Shown here: piece after piece, positions 7,997 through 17,001 of the stretch
Layout: each line of letters opens with the position of its first letter
Numbering within the stretch: position 1 is the stretch's first letter
Origin: an uncultured Collinsella sp.
GTDB taxonomy: Bacteria; Actinomycetota; Coriobacteriia; Coriobacteriales; Coriobacteriaceae
Length of the DNA stretch: 64,000 bases
Assembly: GCA_934654775.1 (NCBI GenBank)
Contig: CAKUGR010000001.1
Span: forward strand, 248,001-312,000
Direction: 5' to 3'
Program-made: the position numbers and the translations under genes
The notes under the pieces: generated by a model
What the model saw: the letters and a program-made list of their open reading frames with translations, nothing else
The model's database searches: none
What the model was told of the DNA's origin: nothing

Positions 7997-9028
7997 CTAC
8001 GCTCGCGGAGCCGCTGTGGTATGTCGAACGATGAGCTGGCCGGGGATACGGATCGCGACGGTCTTGCCCGGCGTCCCCTCCTTGGGGACCGCATGCTCAA
8101 ACACTTCGCGCCCGCGCTGGTGCAAATCGAATCGCACGGTCGTGAGCTCGTTGTGTGCAACAAAGTCGTCGAGCGAATCGTCGACACCCACCACGCTCAC
8201 GTCCTCGGGCACGCGCAGGCCGCTATCGCGCAGCGCGGCGATGGCACCATTTGCCATCTGATCGTTTGCCGCATAGATCGCCGTCATGGCGCGGTCGTGC
8301 TCGGCCAGATACCTGCCGGCTTCGTAGCCGCTGTTGGCAGACCAATCGCCCTCGAGCGGCTCCGTCGGCTCAATATGCCTGCGCTTGAGCGCATCTTGCC
8401 AACCGGCGCGGCGGAACTGCTCGTCCACCGAGAAGGACGGGCCGCCGATATAGCGAATCTGTTCGTGACCAAGCTCAAACAGGTGATCCATAAGCAGCAG
8501 CGAGCAGCCGTAATGGTCGGAGTCGACCGTGGTCACGCGCGGATGCGCATACATGGTGACGATAACCGTGCCGATTCCCGGCAGTGGATCAAACGTCTCA
8601 AAGTCGGGCGCCATGCGGCTCATGCCGATGATGATGCCATCGACCGGCAGCGCCGCCATGCGACGCGTGGCTTCGGCAAGCGAAAACTCCTCGGTCTTGG
8701 ACATCTCGACCAGCGTGATGGCGCAGCCATGCTCGCGAGCGGCACTGGCGATACCGTCGATCATTGAGAGGTTGCCAAATTTGGTGACATCGTTGACGCA
8801 CAGGCCGACCGAATGGTAACGGCCGTCGCGCAGCGAACGACCGGCATAACTCGGACGGAAGCCGAGATCTTGCATAGCGGCTTGCACGCGCTGGCGCGTC
8901 TGCTCGTTGACGTTAGGCAAGCCGTTGGCGACGCGCGAAACCGTCTGCTGCGAAACGCCAGCAGCGCGGGCGACGTCGGCCATGGAGACCGGACGCGAGC
9001 CTGTATCGTTGGAGGGGCGCCTTGCCAC
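7997..9028 (-). CDS. LacI-family repressor, probably of galKT
   Basis: This 343-residue protein begins with a LacI headpiece (SMADVARAAGVSQQTVSRV), the hinge follows, and the rest is the periplasmic-binding-like effector domain (IPEDVSVVGVDDS-type signature near the end). The start codon is GTG at 9028 with GAAGGTGA upstream. It diverges from galK across a 338-bp region holding three copies of a 12-bp operator-like sequence. The likely inducer is galactose or a galactoside, inferred from this context only. Confidence 0.9.
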   Translation of the reverse strand: MARRPSNDTGSRPVSMADVARAAGVSQQTVSRVANGLPNVNEQTRQRVQAAMQDLGFRPSYAGRSLRDGRYHSVGLCVNDVTKFGNLSMIDGIASAAREHGCAITLVEMSKTEEFSLAEATRRMAALPVDGIIIGMSRMAPDFETFDPLPGIGTVIVTMYAHPRVTTVDSDHYGCSLLLMDHLFELGHEQIRYIGGPSFSVDEQFRRAGWQDALKRRHIEPTEPLEGDWSANSGYEAGRYLAEHDRAMTAIYAANDQMANGAIAALRDSGLRVPEDVSVVGVDDSLDDFVAHNELTTVRFDLHQRGREVFEHAVPKEGTPGKTVAIRIPGQLIVRHTTAAPRA

Positions 9029-9122
9029 AAGATCACCTTCACCCTTGCAAGATCAAAAGAGCGTACATACCGGCCCGTGCAGGAATAGAGCCCGCGCGGA
9101 GGGCCGCTATCGTCGGACGCAT

Positions 9123-9134
9123 GTTAACGTACTC
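9123..9134 (+). promoter_or_regulatory. LacI1 operator copy 1
   Basis: GTTAACGTACTC, the first of three copies in the 338-bp lacI-galK interval (9029-9366). LacI-family operators usually have a central CG, as here. Confidence 0.6.
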
Positions 9135-9182
9135 TACTTTTTCTAGCTGCAGCTCTTCTGCTCCATAAGTCCATACGGCACT

Positions 9183-9214
9183 ACCGTTCGCGGCTGAAAA
9201 TCTACCGATTACCA
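9183..9214 (+). promoter_or_regulatory. 21-bp tandem motif, copy 1 (galK upstream)
   Basis: ACCGTTCG at 9183 and ACCGATTA at 9204, 21 bp apart, with GAAAATCT between. It belongs to the seven-copy family described under findings. Confidence 0.6.
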
Positions 9215-9245
9215 GATTCTCAAAAAGTGATATGCGTTGTGTTAT

Positions 9246-9257
9246 GAGTACGTTAAC
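9246..9257 (-). promoter_or_regulatory. LacI1 operator copy 2
   Basis: The same 12-mer as at 9123 in inverted orientation (GAGTACGTTAAC on the plus strand). With flanks it matches copy 3 at about 18 of 20 positions. Copies 1 and 2 are about 123 bp apart between centres. Confidence 0.65.
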
Positions 9258-9309
9258 ATAGCCCTTAACGTGCGGCATCGTGGATGCTGAGTTCACACCG
9301 CTTCAAATT

Positions 9310-9321
9310 GTTAACGTACTC
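9310..9321 (+). promoter_or_regulatory. LacI1 operator copy 3
   Basis: Third copy of GTTAACGTACTC, 45 bp before the galK start. Its position overlapping the likely promoter fits repression of galKT; copy 1 near lacI fits autoregulation or looping. Confidence 0.65.
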
Positions 9322-9366
9322 ATAACGACGCAAAACCCACCTGTTCGCGCCAAAGAAAGGACCCTC

Positions 9367-10572
9367 ATGACCGCCCCCGACGAAAAGACGCTCGCCACGC
9401 TCACCAAGCTGTTTGAGGAGGAGTTTGGCCCCATCGGCGACCGCCAGGTGCTCTATGTGCACGCGCCCGGCCGTTCCGAGATCAGCGGCAACCACACCGA
9501 CCACGAGGGTGGCCACGTCATCGCCGGCTCGCTCGACGTCGCCGTCGACGGCATCGCCGTGGCAACCGACACCAACAAGGTCCGCGTTGCCGACGAGGGC
9601 TACCCCACCTTTGAGATCACGCTCGACACGCTGGATGTTCAGGAGTCCGAGAAGGGCACGTCCGCGAGCCTCGTTCGCGGCATGGCCCATGAAGTTGCAG
9701 CCCTGGGCGTTGAGCCCCACGGCTTCGACTTTGCCTTCACCTGCTCCGTCCCCTCGGGCGGCGGCCTTTCCAGCTCCGCTGCCGTCGAGGCAGCATACGG
9801 CCGCGCCATGGAGACGCTCTGGGGCGCGCCCGCCATTGAGCCCGTCGCGCTTGCGCAGATGAGCCAGCGCACCGAGAACAACTACTACGGCAAGCCCTGC
9901 GGCCTGATGGACCAGGCTGCCGTGTGCCTGGGCGGCCTTGCCTACATGGATTTTGAGGACCAAGCTCAGCCTAAGACCCAGAAGCTCGAGCTCAACTTTG
10001 AGGATCATGGCTACGCGCTCGTGCTCGTTAAGGTTGGCGCCGACCATGTGGCAGCCACCGACGACTACGCCGCCGTTCCGCGCGAGATGCAGGATGTTGC
10101 CGCCGAGTTTGGCAAGGCGCGTCTGTGCGAGGTCGACGTTGCCGACTTTGACGCCAAGCTTCCCGAGCTGCGCGCCAAGCTGGGCGACCGCGCCTGCCTG
10201 CGCGCCGTTCACTACTGGTACGAGAACGGCCTGGTCGACAAGCGCTGGGCAGCCCTTAACGCCGGCGCCATCGACCAGTTCCTGGTCCTGACGCGCGAGT
10301 CCGGCGCCAGCTCTGCCATGTACCTGCAGAATGTCGTTGCCAAGCTGGGCTCCGAACAGCCCTCCATGTATGCCCTGGCACTGGCCGAGCACGTGCTCGA
10401 CGGCCGCGGCGCCGTCCGCATCCACGGCGGTGGCTTTGGCGGCACTATTCAGGCCTTCGTGCCGCTCGATCTGGTCGATACCTTCGTTACCAAGATGAAT
10501 GGCTGGCTGGGCGAGGGCTCTGCCCGTCACTACGCTATCTCTGACAAGGGGGCTTACGCGGCATGGCTGTAA
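9367..10572 (+). CDS. galK: galactokinase
   Basis: The ATG at 9367 follows AAAGAAAGGA and gives 401 residues. GHMP-kinase motifs are present: the galactokinase signature region GRSEISGNHTDHEGG near the N-terminus, the ATP-binding PSGGGLSSSAAVE, and the C-terminal RIHGGGFGGTIQ. It phosphorylates galactose at C1, the first step of the Leloir pathway. Its stop overlaps the galT start by 10 bp. The signature reads SEISGNHTDH instead of the more usual NLIGEHTDY form. Confidence 0.95.
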   Translation: MTAPDEKTLATLTKLFEEEFGPIGDRQVLYVHAPGRSEISGNHTDHEGGHVIAGSLDVAVDGIAVATDTNKVRVADEGYPTFEITLDTLDVQESEKGTSASLVRGMAHEVAALGVEPHGFDFAFTCSVPSGGGLSSSAAVEAAYGRAMETLWGAPAIEPVALAQMSQRTENNYYGKPCGLMDQAAVCLGGLAYMDFEDQAQPKTQKLELNFEDHGYALVLVKVGADHVAATDDYAAVPREMQDVAAEFGKARLCEVDVADFDAKLPELRAKLGDRACLRAVHYWYENGLVDKRWAALNAGAIDQFLVLTRESGASSAMYLQNVVAKLGSEQPSMYALALAEHVLDGRGAVRIHGGGFGGTIQAFVPLDLVDTFVTKMNGWLGEGSARHYAISDKGAYAAWL

Positions 10573-12191
10573 TGACCGACGTGCGCGAGGCTGCGCAGAA
10601 CCTGATCGAGTACGCCATCCACCGATCCATGATCGGACAGGACGACCGCATCTGGGCCTACAACACCATTCTTGAGTGCATTGGCGCCACGGGTCCCGCG
10701 CTCGACATGACCTGGGCGCTGCAGACCGAGAAGATTTCGCTTCTGCACCCCGACACGCTCCCCGACTTTGACCTTGAAGGCACGCTTGCCGCGCTTGCCG
10801 AGGCCGCCGTTGCCAACGGTGCTGCCGAGGACACGGCATCGGGCCGCGACCGCATCGCCATGCGCATCATGGGCGTGCTCATGCCGAGGCCTTCGGTTGT
10901 AAACGAGGAATTCAACGGCCGCATGGGTGTCAATGAGCCCCGCGCCGCGACCGACTGGTTCTACGGCCTGTGCTGCGACGCCGGCTATGTGCGCCGCGCC
11001 GCTATCGCGCGCAATATCAAATGGAGCACTTCCACCAACTGGGGTAACCTGGAGATCACCATCAACCTGTCCAAGCCCGAAAAGGACCCGCGCGACATTG
11101 CCGCGGCCGGTGCCGCAAAGAACACGGGCGAGAAGTATCCCGCCTGTCAGCTCTGCATCGAAAACGAGGGGTATCCCGGACGCTCCGCCGCAGCCGACGG
11201 CGGCGCTCACCCCGCCCGTCAGAACCTACGCGTTATTCCCATTCAGCTTAATGGCGAGCGCTGGGGCTTCCAGTACAGCCCGTATGCGTATTTTGACGAG
11301 CACTGCATCACGATGAGCTCCGAGCATCGTCCGATGCACGTCGACCGCAAGGGCCTGACCTGCCTGCTCGACTTTGTGGACCTATTCCCGCATTACTTCA
11401 TCGGCTCCAACGCCGACCTGCCCATCGTGGGCGGCTCGATCTTGTCGCACGACCACTTCCAGGGCGGCGCGCACGAGTTCCCCATGATGCACGCCGCCGA
11501 GGTCTCGCAGTTTAACGTGCCCGGTTTTGACCAGGTCAGCGGTACCGTGCTGCAGTGGCCGCTTTCGGTGCTGCGTCTGCGCTCACACGACCGCGCTCAG
11601 CTGCTCGACGCTGCTGAGAAGATCATCCTCGCCTGGCGCGAGTGGACCGACGAGTCCGTGGGCGTCATCGCGCACACGGCCGACGGCGTGGCACACAACA
11701 CCGTGACGCCCGTCATCCGCCGCGTCGACTCCCGCGGTAATGCCGGCGGCGAGATCTACGAGGCCTACCTGGCGCTTCGCTGCAACATCACGACCGACGA
11801 GCATCCACTGGGCGTGTTCCACCCACATGCCGAGTATCACCACATTAAGAAGGAGAACATCGGCCTGATCGAGGTCATGGGTCTGGCCATTCTTCCGCCC
11901 CGCTTGGTTCCCGAGCTCGGCGCCGTTCGCGAGCACCTGCTGGCAGCCAAGGTCGACGCCAGCTACGACCTTGCCGCCGCGCTCGAGGGCGACGACCTCT
12001 GCCGCAGCCACGCCGCATGGGCCCTGGACGTCTTTGCCCGTCGTGCCGATGAGCTGACGGCGGATAACGCTATCGACATCCTGCACGAGGAAGTCGGCGT
12101 GGTGTTTGGCCACGTGCTCGACAACGCCGGCGTCTTTAAGTGGGACGAAGCCGGCCGCGCCGCCCAGCAGCGCTTTATCGACTCGCTGTAG
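10563..12191 (+). CDS. galT: UDP-glucose--hexose-1-phosphate uridylyltransferase (class II)
   Basis: The 542-residue length and sequence fit the class II GalT family of Firmicutes and Actinobacteria, which is not the ~350-residue enterobacterial type. The active-site segment reads GGSILSHDHFQGG, with the His-x-His that forms the uridylyl intermediate. It exchanges galactose-1-phosphate with UDP-glucose. The start overlaps galK by 10 bp (ATGGCTGTAATG), so the two are translationally coupled. No galE is found in the window. Confidence 0.95.
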   Translation: MAVMTDVREAAQNLIEYAIHRSMIGQDDRIWAYNTILECIGATGPALDMTWALQTEKISLLHPDTLPDFDLEGTLAALAEAAVANGAAEDTASGRDRIAMRIMGVLMPRPSVVNEEFNGRMGVNEPRAATDWFYGLCCDAGYVRRAAIARNIKWSTSTNWGNLEITINLSKPEKDPRDIAAAGAAKNTGEKYPACQLCIENEGYPGRSAAADGGAHPARQNLRVIPIQLNGERWGFQYSPYAYFDEHCITMSSEHRPMHVDRKGLTCLLDFVDLFPHYFIGSNADLPIVGGSILSHDHFQGGAHEFPMMHAAEVSQFNVPGFDQVSGTVLQWPLSVLRLRSHDRAQLLDAAEKIILAWREWTDESVGVIAHTADGVAHNTVTPVIRRVDSRGNAGGEIYEAYLALRCNITTDEHPLGVFHPHAEYHHIKKENIGLIEVMGLAILPPRLVPELGAVREHLLAAKVDASYDLAAALEGDDLCRSHAAWALDVFARRADELTADNAIDILHEEVGVVFGHVLDNAGVFKWDEAGRAAQQRFIDSL

Positions 12192-12239
12192 GACGCGGCC
12201 TCGGACGCCTGCGCTCGATAAATAGCGCCCACACGACAA

Positions 12240-12278
12240 CGGCGCCCGCCGGCAACATAGCCGACGGGCGCCGTTTTT
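12240..12278 (+). terminator. rho-independent terminator of galKT
   Basis: A 14-bp GC-rich stem with one mismatch (12240-12253 and 12260-12273) is followed by five T residues. A near-identical hairpin follows galM at 30178. Confidence 0.85.
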
Positions 12279-12495
12279 GGTGCAAAGAAACCTGTCCCCC
12301 TTGCACCAAACCCTTGACAGCAATGAAAACGCCGATGTCTTGGCAACGCCAGCGAAAACCCACCAGAGTGAGCAAGGTGCCTTGAAGCGAAGCGGCATTG
12401 ACCTTCTGGTCATGCCGCTGAAGCTGAAAGGCAGATTGCCGCTCTGGTGGGTTTGCAGCATCGGCCCGTTACGCGGTTTGGTAAAACCGCGTAAC
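12276..12495. repeat. cluster of three hairpin repeats between galT and lacC1
   Basis: First, TTTGGTGCAA (12276-12285) pairs with 12301-12310 around a CCTGTCC loop. Second, outer arms 12356-12368 and 12442-12454 (13 bp perfect) enclose an inner hairpin AGCGGCATTGACC (12391-12403) with 12408-12419. Third, GTTACGCGGTTT (12468-12479) pairs with 12484-12495 directly behind the lacC1 stop and recurs almost unchanged at 14571-14598. The first two belong to the hairpin families seen elsewhere. No gene is visible in 12192-12496. Confidence 0.7.
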
Positions 12496-12496
12496 C

Positions 12497-13432
12497 TTAA
12501 AGCTCTACGACCTCAACGCTGTTGTAGACCTCGTCCCAGCGGTCCATGACCAGGTGGCCGGTCTTGGGATCCATGGCGTTGAGCTTGCCGCAAGTGTTAG
12601 CGGTCTTGAGTACGGTAACATCGTCGGCGCCGGCAGCAATGGCATGCGCAAAGCCGGCGATGGTCGAGTCACCGGAACCCGTCGCGTTCACGGCCGCAAT
12701 CGCGGGCGTCTTGGCGCGGAACGCGCGACCCTCATGAAAGCCCACCGAACCGGCAGCACCCATCGAAACGACAACCCAGGGAATACCGGCAAAGCGGCCA
12801 TCGAAGGCAAGCGCCTCGCGCAGGGCATCGACATCATCGGTCGTAAAGGACGTACCCAGCAGACCGTTAATCTCGGTCAGGTTGGGCTTTACGAGCTCAG
12901 GCTTAGCGTCGGACTCCAGCGCGGCCTCCAGCGATGCACCCGAGGTGTCGAGCAGCACCTTGGCGCCCGCCTCCTCGGCAATCTTGACGAGCTCGGCATA
13001 GTAGCCGGCATCGACGCCACGCGGCAGCGAGCCCGAAAGCGTCACAACGTCCGCCTTCGCTGCAAGCTCGGCGAACTTGGCAGTAAAGGCCTCGAGCTCG
13101 GCCGGGGCGATCTGCGGGCCGCTCTCCAGCAGCTCGGTCTGATTACCCTCGTGCAGAATATTCAGGCAAATGCGCGTCTCACCGGCGATGGGCACAAAGT
13201 CGTTCTTGACGCCGTCGGCATCCATAAGCTCGGCCATATAGGCACCCATGTGGCCTCCGAGCAGACCGGTTGCGAGCACGTCATCGCCCAGCTGCAGCAG
13301 CACACGGCTCACGTTGAGGCCCTTGCCACCAGCGGTCTTTTCGGGCGTCACGCGATTCACGTCGTCGATGATCAGCTTGTCGAGCTGATAGCGCGTATCA
13401 ATCGACGGGTTCATGGTAACGGTCAGAATCAT
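12497..13432 (-). CDS. lacC: tagatose-6-phosphate kinase (LacC, PfkB family), copy 1
   Basis: This 311-residue ribokinase-fold enzyme starts MILTVTMNPSIDTRY and contains TAGGKGLNVSRVL, the LLESGP segment and the PfkB C-terminal signature NATGSGDSTIAGFAH with its catalytic Asp. The N-terminal third closely resembles lactococcal LacC; 1-phosphofructokinase is the main alternative. It converts tagatose-6-phosphate to tagatose-1,6-bisphosphate. The ATG at 13432 has AGGAGATC upstream. It lies 56 bp behind lacX1 as the last gene of the lacA-lacB-lacX-lacC run, and has a close paralogue at 32080-33015. Confidence 0.88.
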   Translation of the reverse strand: MILTVTMNPSIDTRYQLDKLIIDDVNRVTPEKTAGGKGLNVSRVLLQLGDDVLATGLLGGHMGAYMAELMDADGVKNDFVPIAGETRICLNILHEGNQTELLESGPQIAPAELEAFTAKFAELAAKADVVTLSGSLPRGVDAGYYAELVKIAEEAGAKVLLDTSGASLEAALESDAKPELVKPNLTEINGLLGTSFTTDDVDALREALAFDGRFAGIPWVVVSMGAAGSVGFHEGRAFRAKTPAIAAVNATGSGDSTIAGFAHAIAAGADDVTVLKTANTCGKLNAMDPKTGHLVMDRWDEVYNSVEVVEL

Positions 13433-13488
13433 GTTGATCTCCTGTTTCCGGGGCACGACGTGTGCGTCCCCAAACATACGATAGCTCG

Positions 13489-14370
13489 TTAAAGAATCTC
13501 GATCTCAAAGCCACGGGTGACGGTCTCCCCCGGCTTGGCCACCAGGCAGCCACGCTTGTGCTCCAGGATATCGTCCTCGTCGGAGCAGGTGGACAGGCCG
13601 CCCCACGGCTCAACCGCGACAAAATCGCCCTCGGGCTTGCTCCACACAATCAGGTACGGCATACCGGGGAATGTCAGGCGCACGCCCTTGTCCTCGGTCT
13701 TCTTGGTCAGCGTGACCACACGACTCTCGAGCACATCAAAGATGGTCTCGGCAAAGTCGAAAAGCTCGTGGGTAAGCGGCAGGTCATGGCCAACCATCGG
13801 GTTCTTGCTGCGATGCTCAACATCGATCAGGCCCGTCGAGGGAACGGCAGTGCAGAGCTCTGCCGCCTCACGCCGCTCAAATCGAAGCTCGTAATCGTCG
13901 TAGGACTCGCCCTCGTCGAGCGGGCACTTAAAGCCGGGGTGACCGCCCACAAAGAACGGCATGTCCTCGGTCCCCTCGTTGGTCACCTCGTACGACACGG
14001 CCACCTTTGTCGCATCGATCGTGTAGCGTGCAACGATCTTAAACGGATACGGATACTGCTCGAGCAGCTCGGCGTGGTCGGCAGAGCTCAGGCTCAGCGC
14101 AACCATGCTGTCGCCCTGCTCCTCGAGCTTCCACTCCTGCTTGCGGGCGAAACCATGACGCGCGAGGTTGATCTCGTGGCCGGCGCGCGTCATAGCGCGG
14201 CCATCGCGCAGACCGCCGCAGATGGGAAAGCAGATCGGGGCCTGACCCGACCAGACCGAAGGATCGCCCTGCCACAGGTACTCGCGACCGTTGGCTTTAA
14301 TCGAAGTGAACGATCCGCCAGCCGTGCTCAGTGCCACGCGGACAGAACCGTTATCAAGAACAAACTCCAT
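13489..14370 (-). CDS. lacX: LacX-like aldose 1-epimerase family protein, copy 1
   Basis: The 293-residue protein is of the galactose-mutarotase fold (aldose 1-epimerase, LacX branch). Visible are AGGSFTSIKANGREYLWQG, HGFARKQEW, FFVGGHPGFKCPL with the conserved His, and VAVEPWGGLSTC. LacX is regularly linked to lacABCD operons, where it probably interconverts anomers of sugars or sugar phosphates; its exact role is not established. It sits between lacB and lacC and is duplicated at 33075-33956. Confidence 0.85.
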   Translation of the reverse strand: MEFVLDNGSVRVALSTAGGSFTSIKANGREYLWQGDPSVWSGQAPICFPICGGLRDGRAMTRAGHEINLARHGFARKQEWKLEEQGDSMVALSLSSADHAELLEQYPYPFKIVARYTIDATKVAVSYEVTNEGTEDMPFFVGGHPGFKCPLDEGESYDDYELRFERREAAELCTAVPSTGLIDVEHRSKNPMVGHDLPLTHELFDFAETIFDVLESRVVTLTKKTEDKGVRLTFPGMPYLIVWSKPEGDFVAVEPWGGLSTCSDEDDILEHKRGCLVAKPGETVTRGFEIEIL

Positions 14371-14570
14371 AGGAGCCTTCCCTTTCGTACGCCAGCCCGC
14401 CGAGTCAGTGGGGCTGATAGAAAACCGGCCCGCGCCCCCTCACAGAAACGCGAGCCGTTAATTGAAAAGCTGCAGAATGCCGGATACCGCCAAAACGAAG
14501 CGCACAAGCTCAGCAAGCAAACGTGTTATCGGAGCAGCTTGCCTGCCAGATGGCTTCGCAGCGTCGACCC

Positions 14571-14598
14571 GTTACGCGGTTTGGTAAAACCGCGTAAC
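14571..14598 (-). terminator. hairpin behind lacB
   Basis: A perfect 12-bp stem GTTACGCGGTTT (14571-14582) with 14587-14598 and a 4-nt loop lies 4 bp beyond the lacB stop. It is the same sequence as the hairpin behind lacC1. Lacking a strong T run, it may be an attenuator or an mRNA 3'-end stabiliser that sets lacAB above lacXC. Confidence 0.6.
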
Positions 14599-14602
14599 CT
14601 CC

Positions 14603-15127
14603 TTAGTCGTGATACTCGCCGCGGTCCCACTTCTCCAGGAACTCATCGAAGAAGTGCGGGTCGGCCTGGGCCTCGGCGTCGGCCTTGTTGCAGGCGTCGA
14701 TCTTGGCGATCAGGGCGTCGTGCTCGGGAGTCTTCTCGTAGGGCTCCTCCAGGAAGGCGAGCATAATGTCGGCCATCAGGAACTCACCGGTGATCTTGCC
14801 GCCAAAGCCCACGATGTTGGCGTTAAGCTCGCGACGGGCATACAGGGCCGAGGTCATGTCGCGGACCAGGGCGCAACGGGCGCCGGGAACCTTGTTGACG
14901 GCGTTGGTGATGCCGATGCCGGTGCCGCACAGGGCCACGCCAAAATCGGCCTTGCCGCTGGCAACGGCCTCGCCCACGGCCTTGCCGTAAATGGGATAGT
15001 GCGTGCGGCTGTGGCTGTAGGTGCCGCAGTCGAGCACCTGATAGCCGGCCTGCTCCAGGCGGTCGGCCAGATAGATCTTCTCGTCCGTAACGATATGGTC
15101 GCAACCGATTGCGATGGTCTTCTTCAT
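14603..15127 (-). CDS. lacB: galactose-6-phosphate isomerase subunit LacB
   Basis: The 174-residue RpiB/LacAB-fold protein has the length of LacB and carries [13 protein letters not shown] at the N-terminus and [20 protein letters not shown], the phosphate-binding loop. Together with LacA it isomerises galactose-6-phosphate to tagatose-6-phosphate. It lies 63 bp behind lacA on the same strand. Confidence 0.93.
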   Translation of the reverse strand: MKKTIAIGCDHIVTDEKIYLADRLEQAGYQVLDCGTYSHSRTHYPIYGKAVGEAVASGKADFGVALCGTGIGITNAVNKVPGARCALVRDMTSALYARRELNANIVGFGGKITGEFLMADIMLAFLEEPYEKTPEHDALIAKIDACNKADAEAQADPHFFDEFLEKWDRGEYHD

Positions 15128-15190
15128 CAGAACGTCCTTTCGTCTGAATTCACAAGTTGAGGTAGAAGTTCGAGTTCTCGGTGGCTCTCG

Positions 15191-15619
15191 TTAGGCCATC
15201 TTGTTGAGCATGTCGACACGGATCTGGTGACGACCGCCGGCGTACTGGGCGCGCAGGAACTCGCGGGCGATCTTCTTGGCGACCTCGGTGCCCACAACGC
15301 CCGGGCCCATGGTGACCATGCGCGAGCCATTGTGCTCGCGGGTCATGTAGGCGGAGCGCTCGTCGGAAATGTTGGCGACGACCATGCCCTTCATCTTGAC
15401 GGCGGCCATATAGGAACCGACGCCGTACTTATCGAAGGCAAAGCCCTGGGAATCCTTGTGCTCCAGCAGGTCCTTGGCGACGGCGGTCGCGGAATCGACA
15501 AAGTCCGCGGCAGGGGTCTCGGAATAGTCGACGACCTCGTGACCGTCGGCGATGAGCATCTCCTTGATGGACTCCTTCATCGACATACCGTCGGCATCGG
15601 AAGCGATTACAACCCTCAT
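15191..15619 (-). CDS. lacA: galactose-6-phosphate isomerase subunit LacA
   Basis: The 142-residue protein has the RpiB fold and usual LacA length: VVIASDADGMSMKESIKEML at the N-terminus, and FDKYGVGSYMAA in place of the RpiB active-site Cys loop, as expected for the non-catalytic partner. It starts at ATG 15619 with a clear AAGGAGGAT site. First gene of lacA-lacB-lacX-lacC. Confidence 0.93.
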   Translation of the reverse strand: MRVVIASDADGMSMKESIKEMLIADGHEVVDYSETPAADFVDSATAVAKDLLEHKDSQGFAFDKYGVGSYMAAVKMKGMVVANISDERSAYMTREHNGSRMVTMGPGVVGTEVAKKIAREFLRAQYAGGRHQIRVDMLNKMA

Positions 15620-15727
15620 GACATCCTCCTTGAGAGATACGCAGGTGCGTAGTTTCTGTTTGGAAGTGTTGAATCGCGTTCAGGTCCGGGCATCTGAATG
15701 TGCGGTTCTTCACTGTTCATGTTTATT

Positions 15728-15788
15728 TGAACACATTCGAACAACGACTGCAACAACTATTTGTTTATCTTTGTTCTTTTTTGAACAA
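15728..15788. promoter_or_regulatory. GAACA/TGTTC operator cluster upstream of lacA
   Basis: TGAACACATTCGAACA (15728-15743) carries two GAACA units 10 bp apart, and TTGTTC-N6-GAACAA (15771-15788) is a perfect dyad. A 16-mer matching the first at 13 of 16 positions lies upstream of lacF at 17651. DeoR-family repressors such as LacR bind direct repeats of this kind, so this is a candidate LacR operator. Confidence 0.5.
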
Positions 15789-15790
15789 TT

Positions 15791-15822
15791 ACCGTTCGCG
15801 GGTGTTTGTTGACCGTTTGGGC
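15791..15822 (+). promoter_or_regulatory. 21-bp tandem motif, copy 2 (lacA upstream)
   Basis: ACCGTTCG at 15791 and ACCGTTTG at 15812, 21 bp apart, about 170 bp before lacA. With the GAACA cluster this occupies the 305-bp gap 15620-15924, which holds no gene. Confidence 0.6.
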
Positions 15823-15856
15823 CTGACGGAGGCGTGAGCGGTCACGCACTCAACAA

Positions 15857-15891
15857 AAAGGGCGACCGAGAACGCATCTCGGTCGCCCTTT
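15857..15891 (-). terminator. rho-independent terminator of the 15925-16926 gene
   Basis: A perfect 14-bp stem AAAGGGCGACCGAG (15857-15870) with 15878-15891, followed by T residues on the minus strand. Confidence 0.85.
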
Positions 15892-15924
15892 CGGAGATAT
15901 GGATCAGCAAAACGATCCTTTTAG

Positions 15925-16926
15925 CTACTCAGTCTGCCCGCCCTTCTTGACGTGCTTGGAGGGGGCGCTCAGAAAACGACCCGTCAGATAGTTCGTGGGA
16001 CCGGAGATATCGATCCCCAGCAGTACGTGCCCAAGCCACAAGAATGCAGCAAGCACCAGCAGCGGAATCACGCACGAAGTCACAATCATCACGATGACAC
16101 CTTCGATGAGATCAGTCACCTGCTGGACAACCTCGTCGGTCATCGACTTGGCGCTATCGGTCACCGAAGTCAGCAGACTCGAGGCGCCTTCGGTCAGTTG
16201 CTCAAGCACGTTTTTGTCTGACTTTGCTTCAGATTTCTTTTTGCTCTTTGACGAGCTCGCCTCAGCCGCGCCTGTCGCCTTTTGCTCGGCCTGCTCGATG
16301 CTCACCTGGTACGTCTCGTCGACTTTTTGCGATACCCACACGCTTGCGGGCACCAACGCCATGCCGATCATGGCAACCACCAGCACGCGTGTTGCCACGC
16401 GGCGCAGGACGGCGCTGGTGCTCCAGCGTCCGTGAATGCCAAGCGACACCGCGAAGAGTACGAGCGAGAACGGGATTAGGATGCCCAAGCCCACCGACCA
16501 TAATATAGTGAGCAGGTATTTCTCGAGGTACAGCACGGCAAGCACGATGCCTAAGTTGCCCGAAAGCTGTGCGAGTTGCTCAGCCACCGGTGTTCCCGTG
16601 TCGCCCGGCAGCGCGGTAATGCCCGCAGACAGCGCCACGCACGACGTCGTGAGCGCCAACACGTTGCCCTTCTTTTGGTCGATGACCTCGATAGTTGAGT
16701 CCCAGGTCTTGGTGTCGGCAAAATGCGGGCGCGCGACAAAACCCGACAGAAGCGCCAGTACCACGAGCGCAACGATGAGCCCGATCTGCAGCTTTTTGTT
16801 TGCACACACGACATCGGACAGGCTGGGTTGCAGCTCGGTCACTGTCGTATGCTCGGTTATTTGGACGGGGCGCCCGTGAGCCATCTCATGCGCGCCCTTC
16901 TTTTGAATCGATCCGTTGTCCGGCAT
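15925..16926 (-). CDS. polytopic membrane protein of unknown function
   Basis: I do not recognise this 333-residue protein. The start at ATG 16926 has GAGGAGG upstream. A hydrophilic N-terminus is followed by a helix at about 47-66 (LIVALVVLALLSGFVA), a soluble stretch, paired helices near 125-160 and 175-200, a Lys/Ser/Glu-rich loop with SSSKSKKKSEAKSDK, and a helix near 280-305 (VIVMIVTSCVIPLLVLAAFL). It lies between lacA and lacF and is transcribed in the same direction as both, but has its own terminator. A link to lactose use is not shown. Confidence 0.7.
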   Translation of the reverse strand: MPDNGSIQKKGAHEMAHGRPVQITEHTTVTELQPSLSDVVCANKKLQIGLIVALVVLALLSGFVARPHFADTKTWDSTIEVIDQKKGNVLALTTSCVALSAGITALPGDTGTPVAEQLAQLSGNLGIVLAVLYLEKYLLTILWSVGLGILIPFSLVLFAVSLGIHGRWSTSAVLRRVATRVLVVAMIGMALVPASVWVSQKVDETYQVSIEQAEQKATGAAEASSSKSKKKSEAKSDKNVLEQLTEGASSLLTSVTDSAKSMTDEVVQQVTDLIEGVIVMIVTSCVIPLLVLAAFLWLGHVLLGIDISGPTNYLTGRFLSAPSKHVKKGGQTE

Positions 16927-17001
16927 TTGGATACCTCCTCAGTCCGGCCTGTATTGCGGATGAAAGTATACCCATGAAGCAAAATATCCAACGGCGCCGA
17001 A

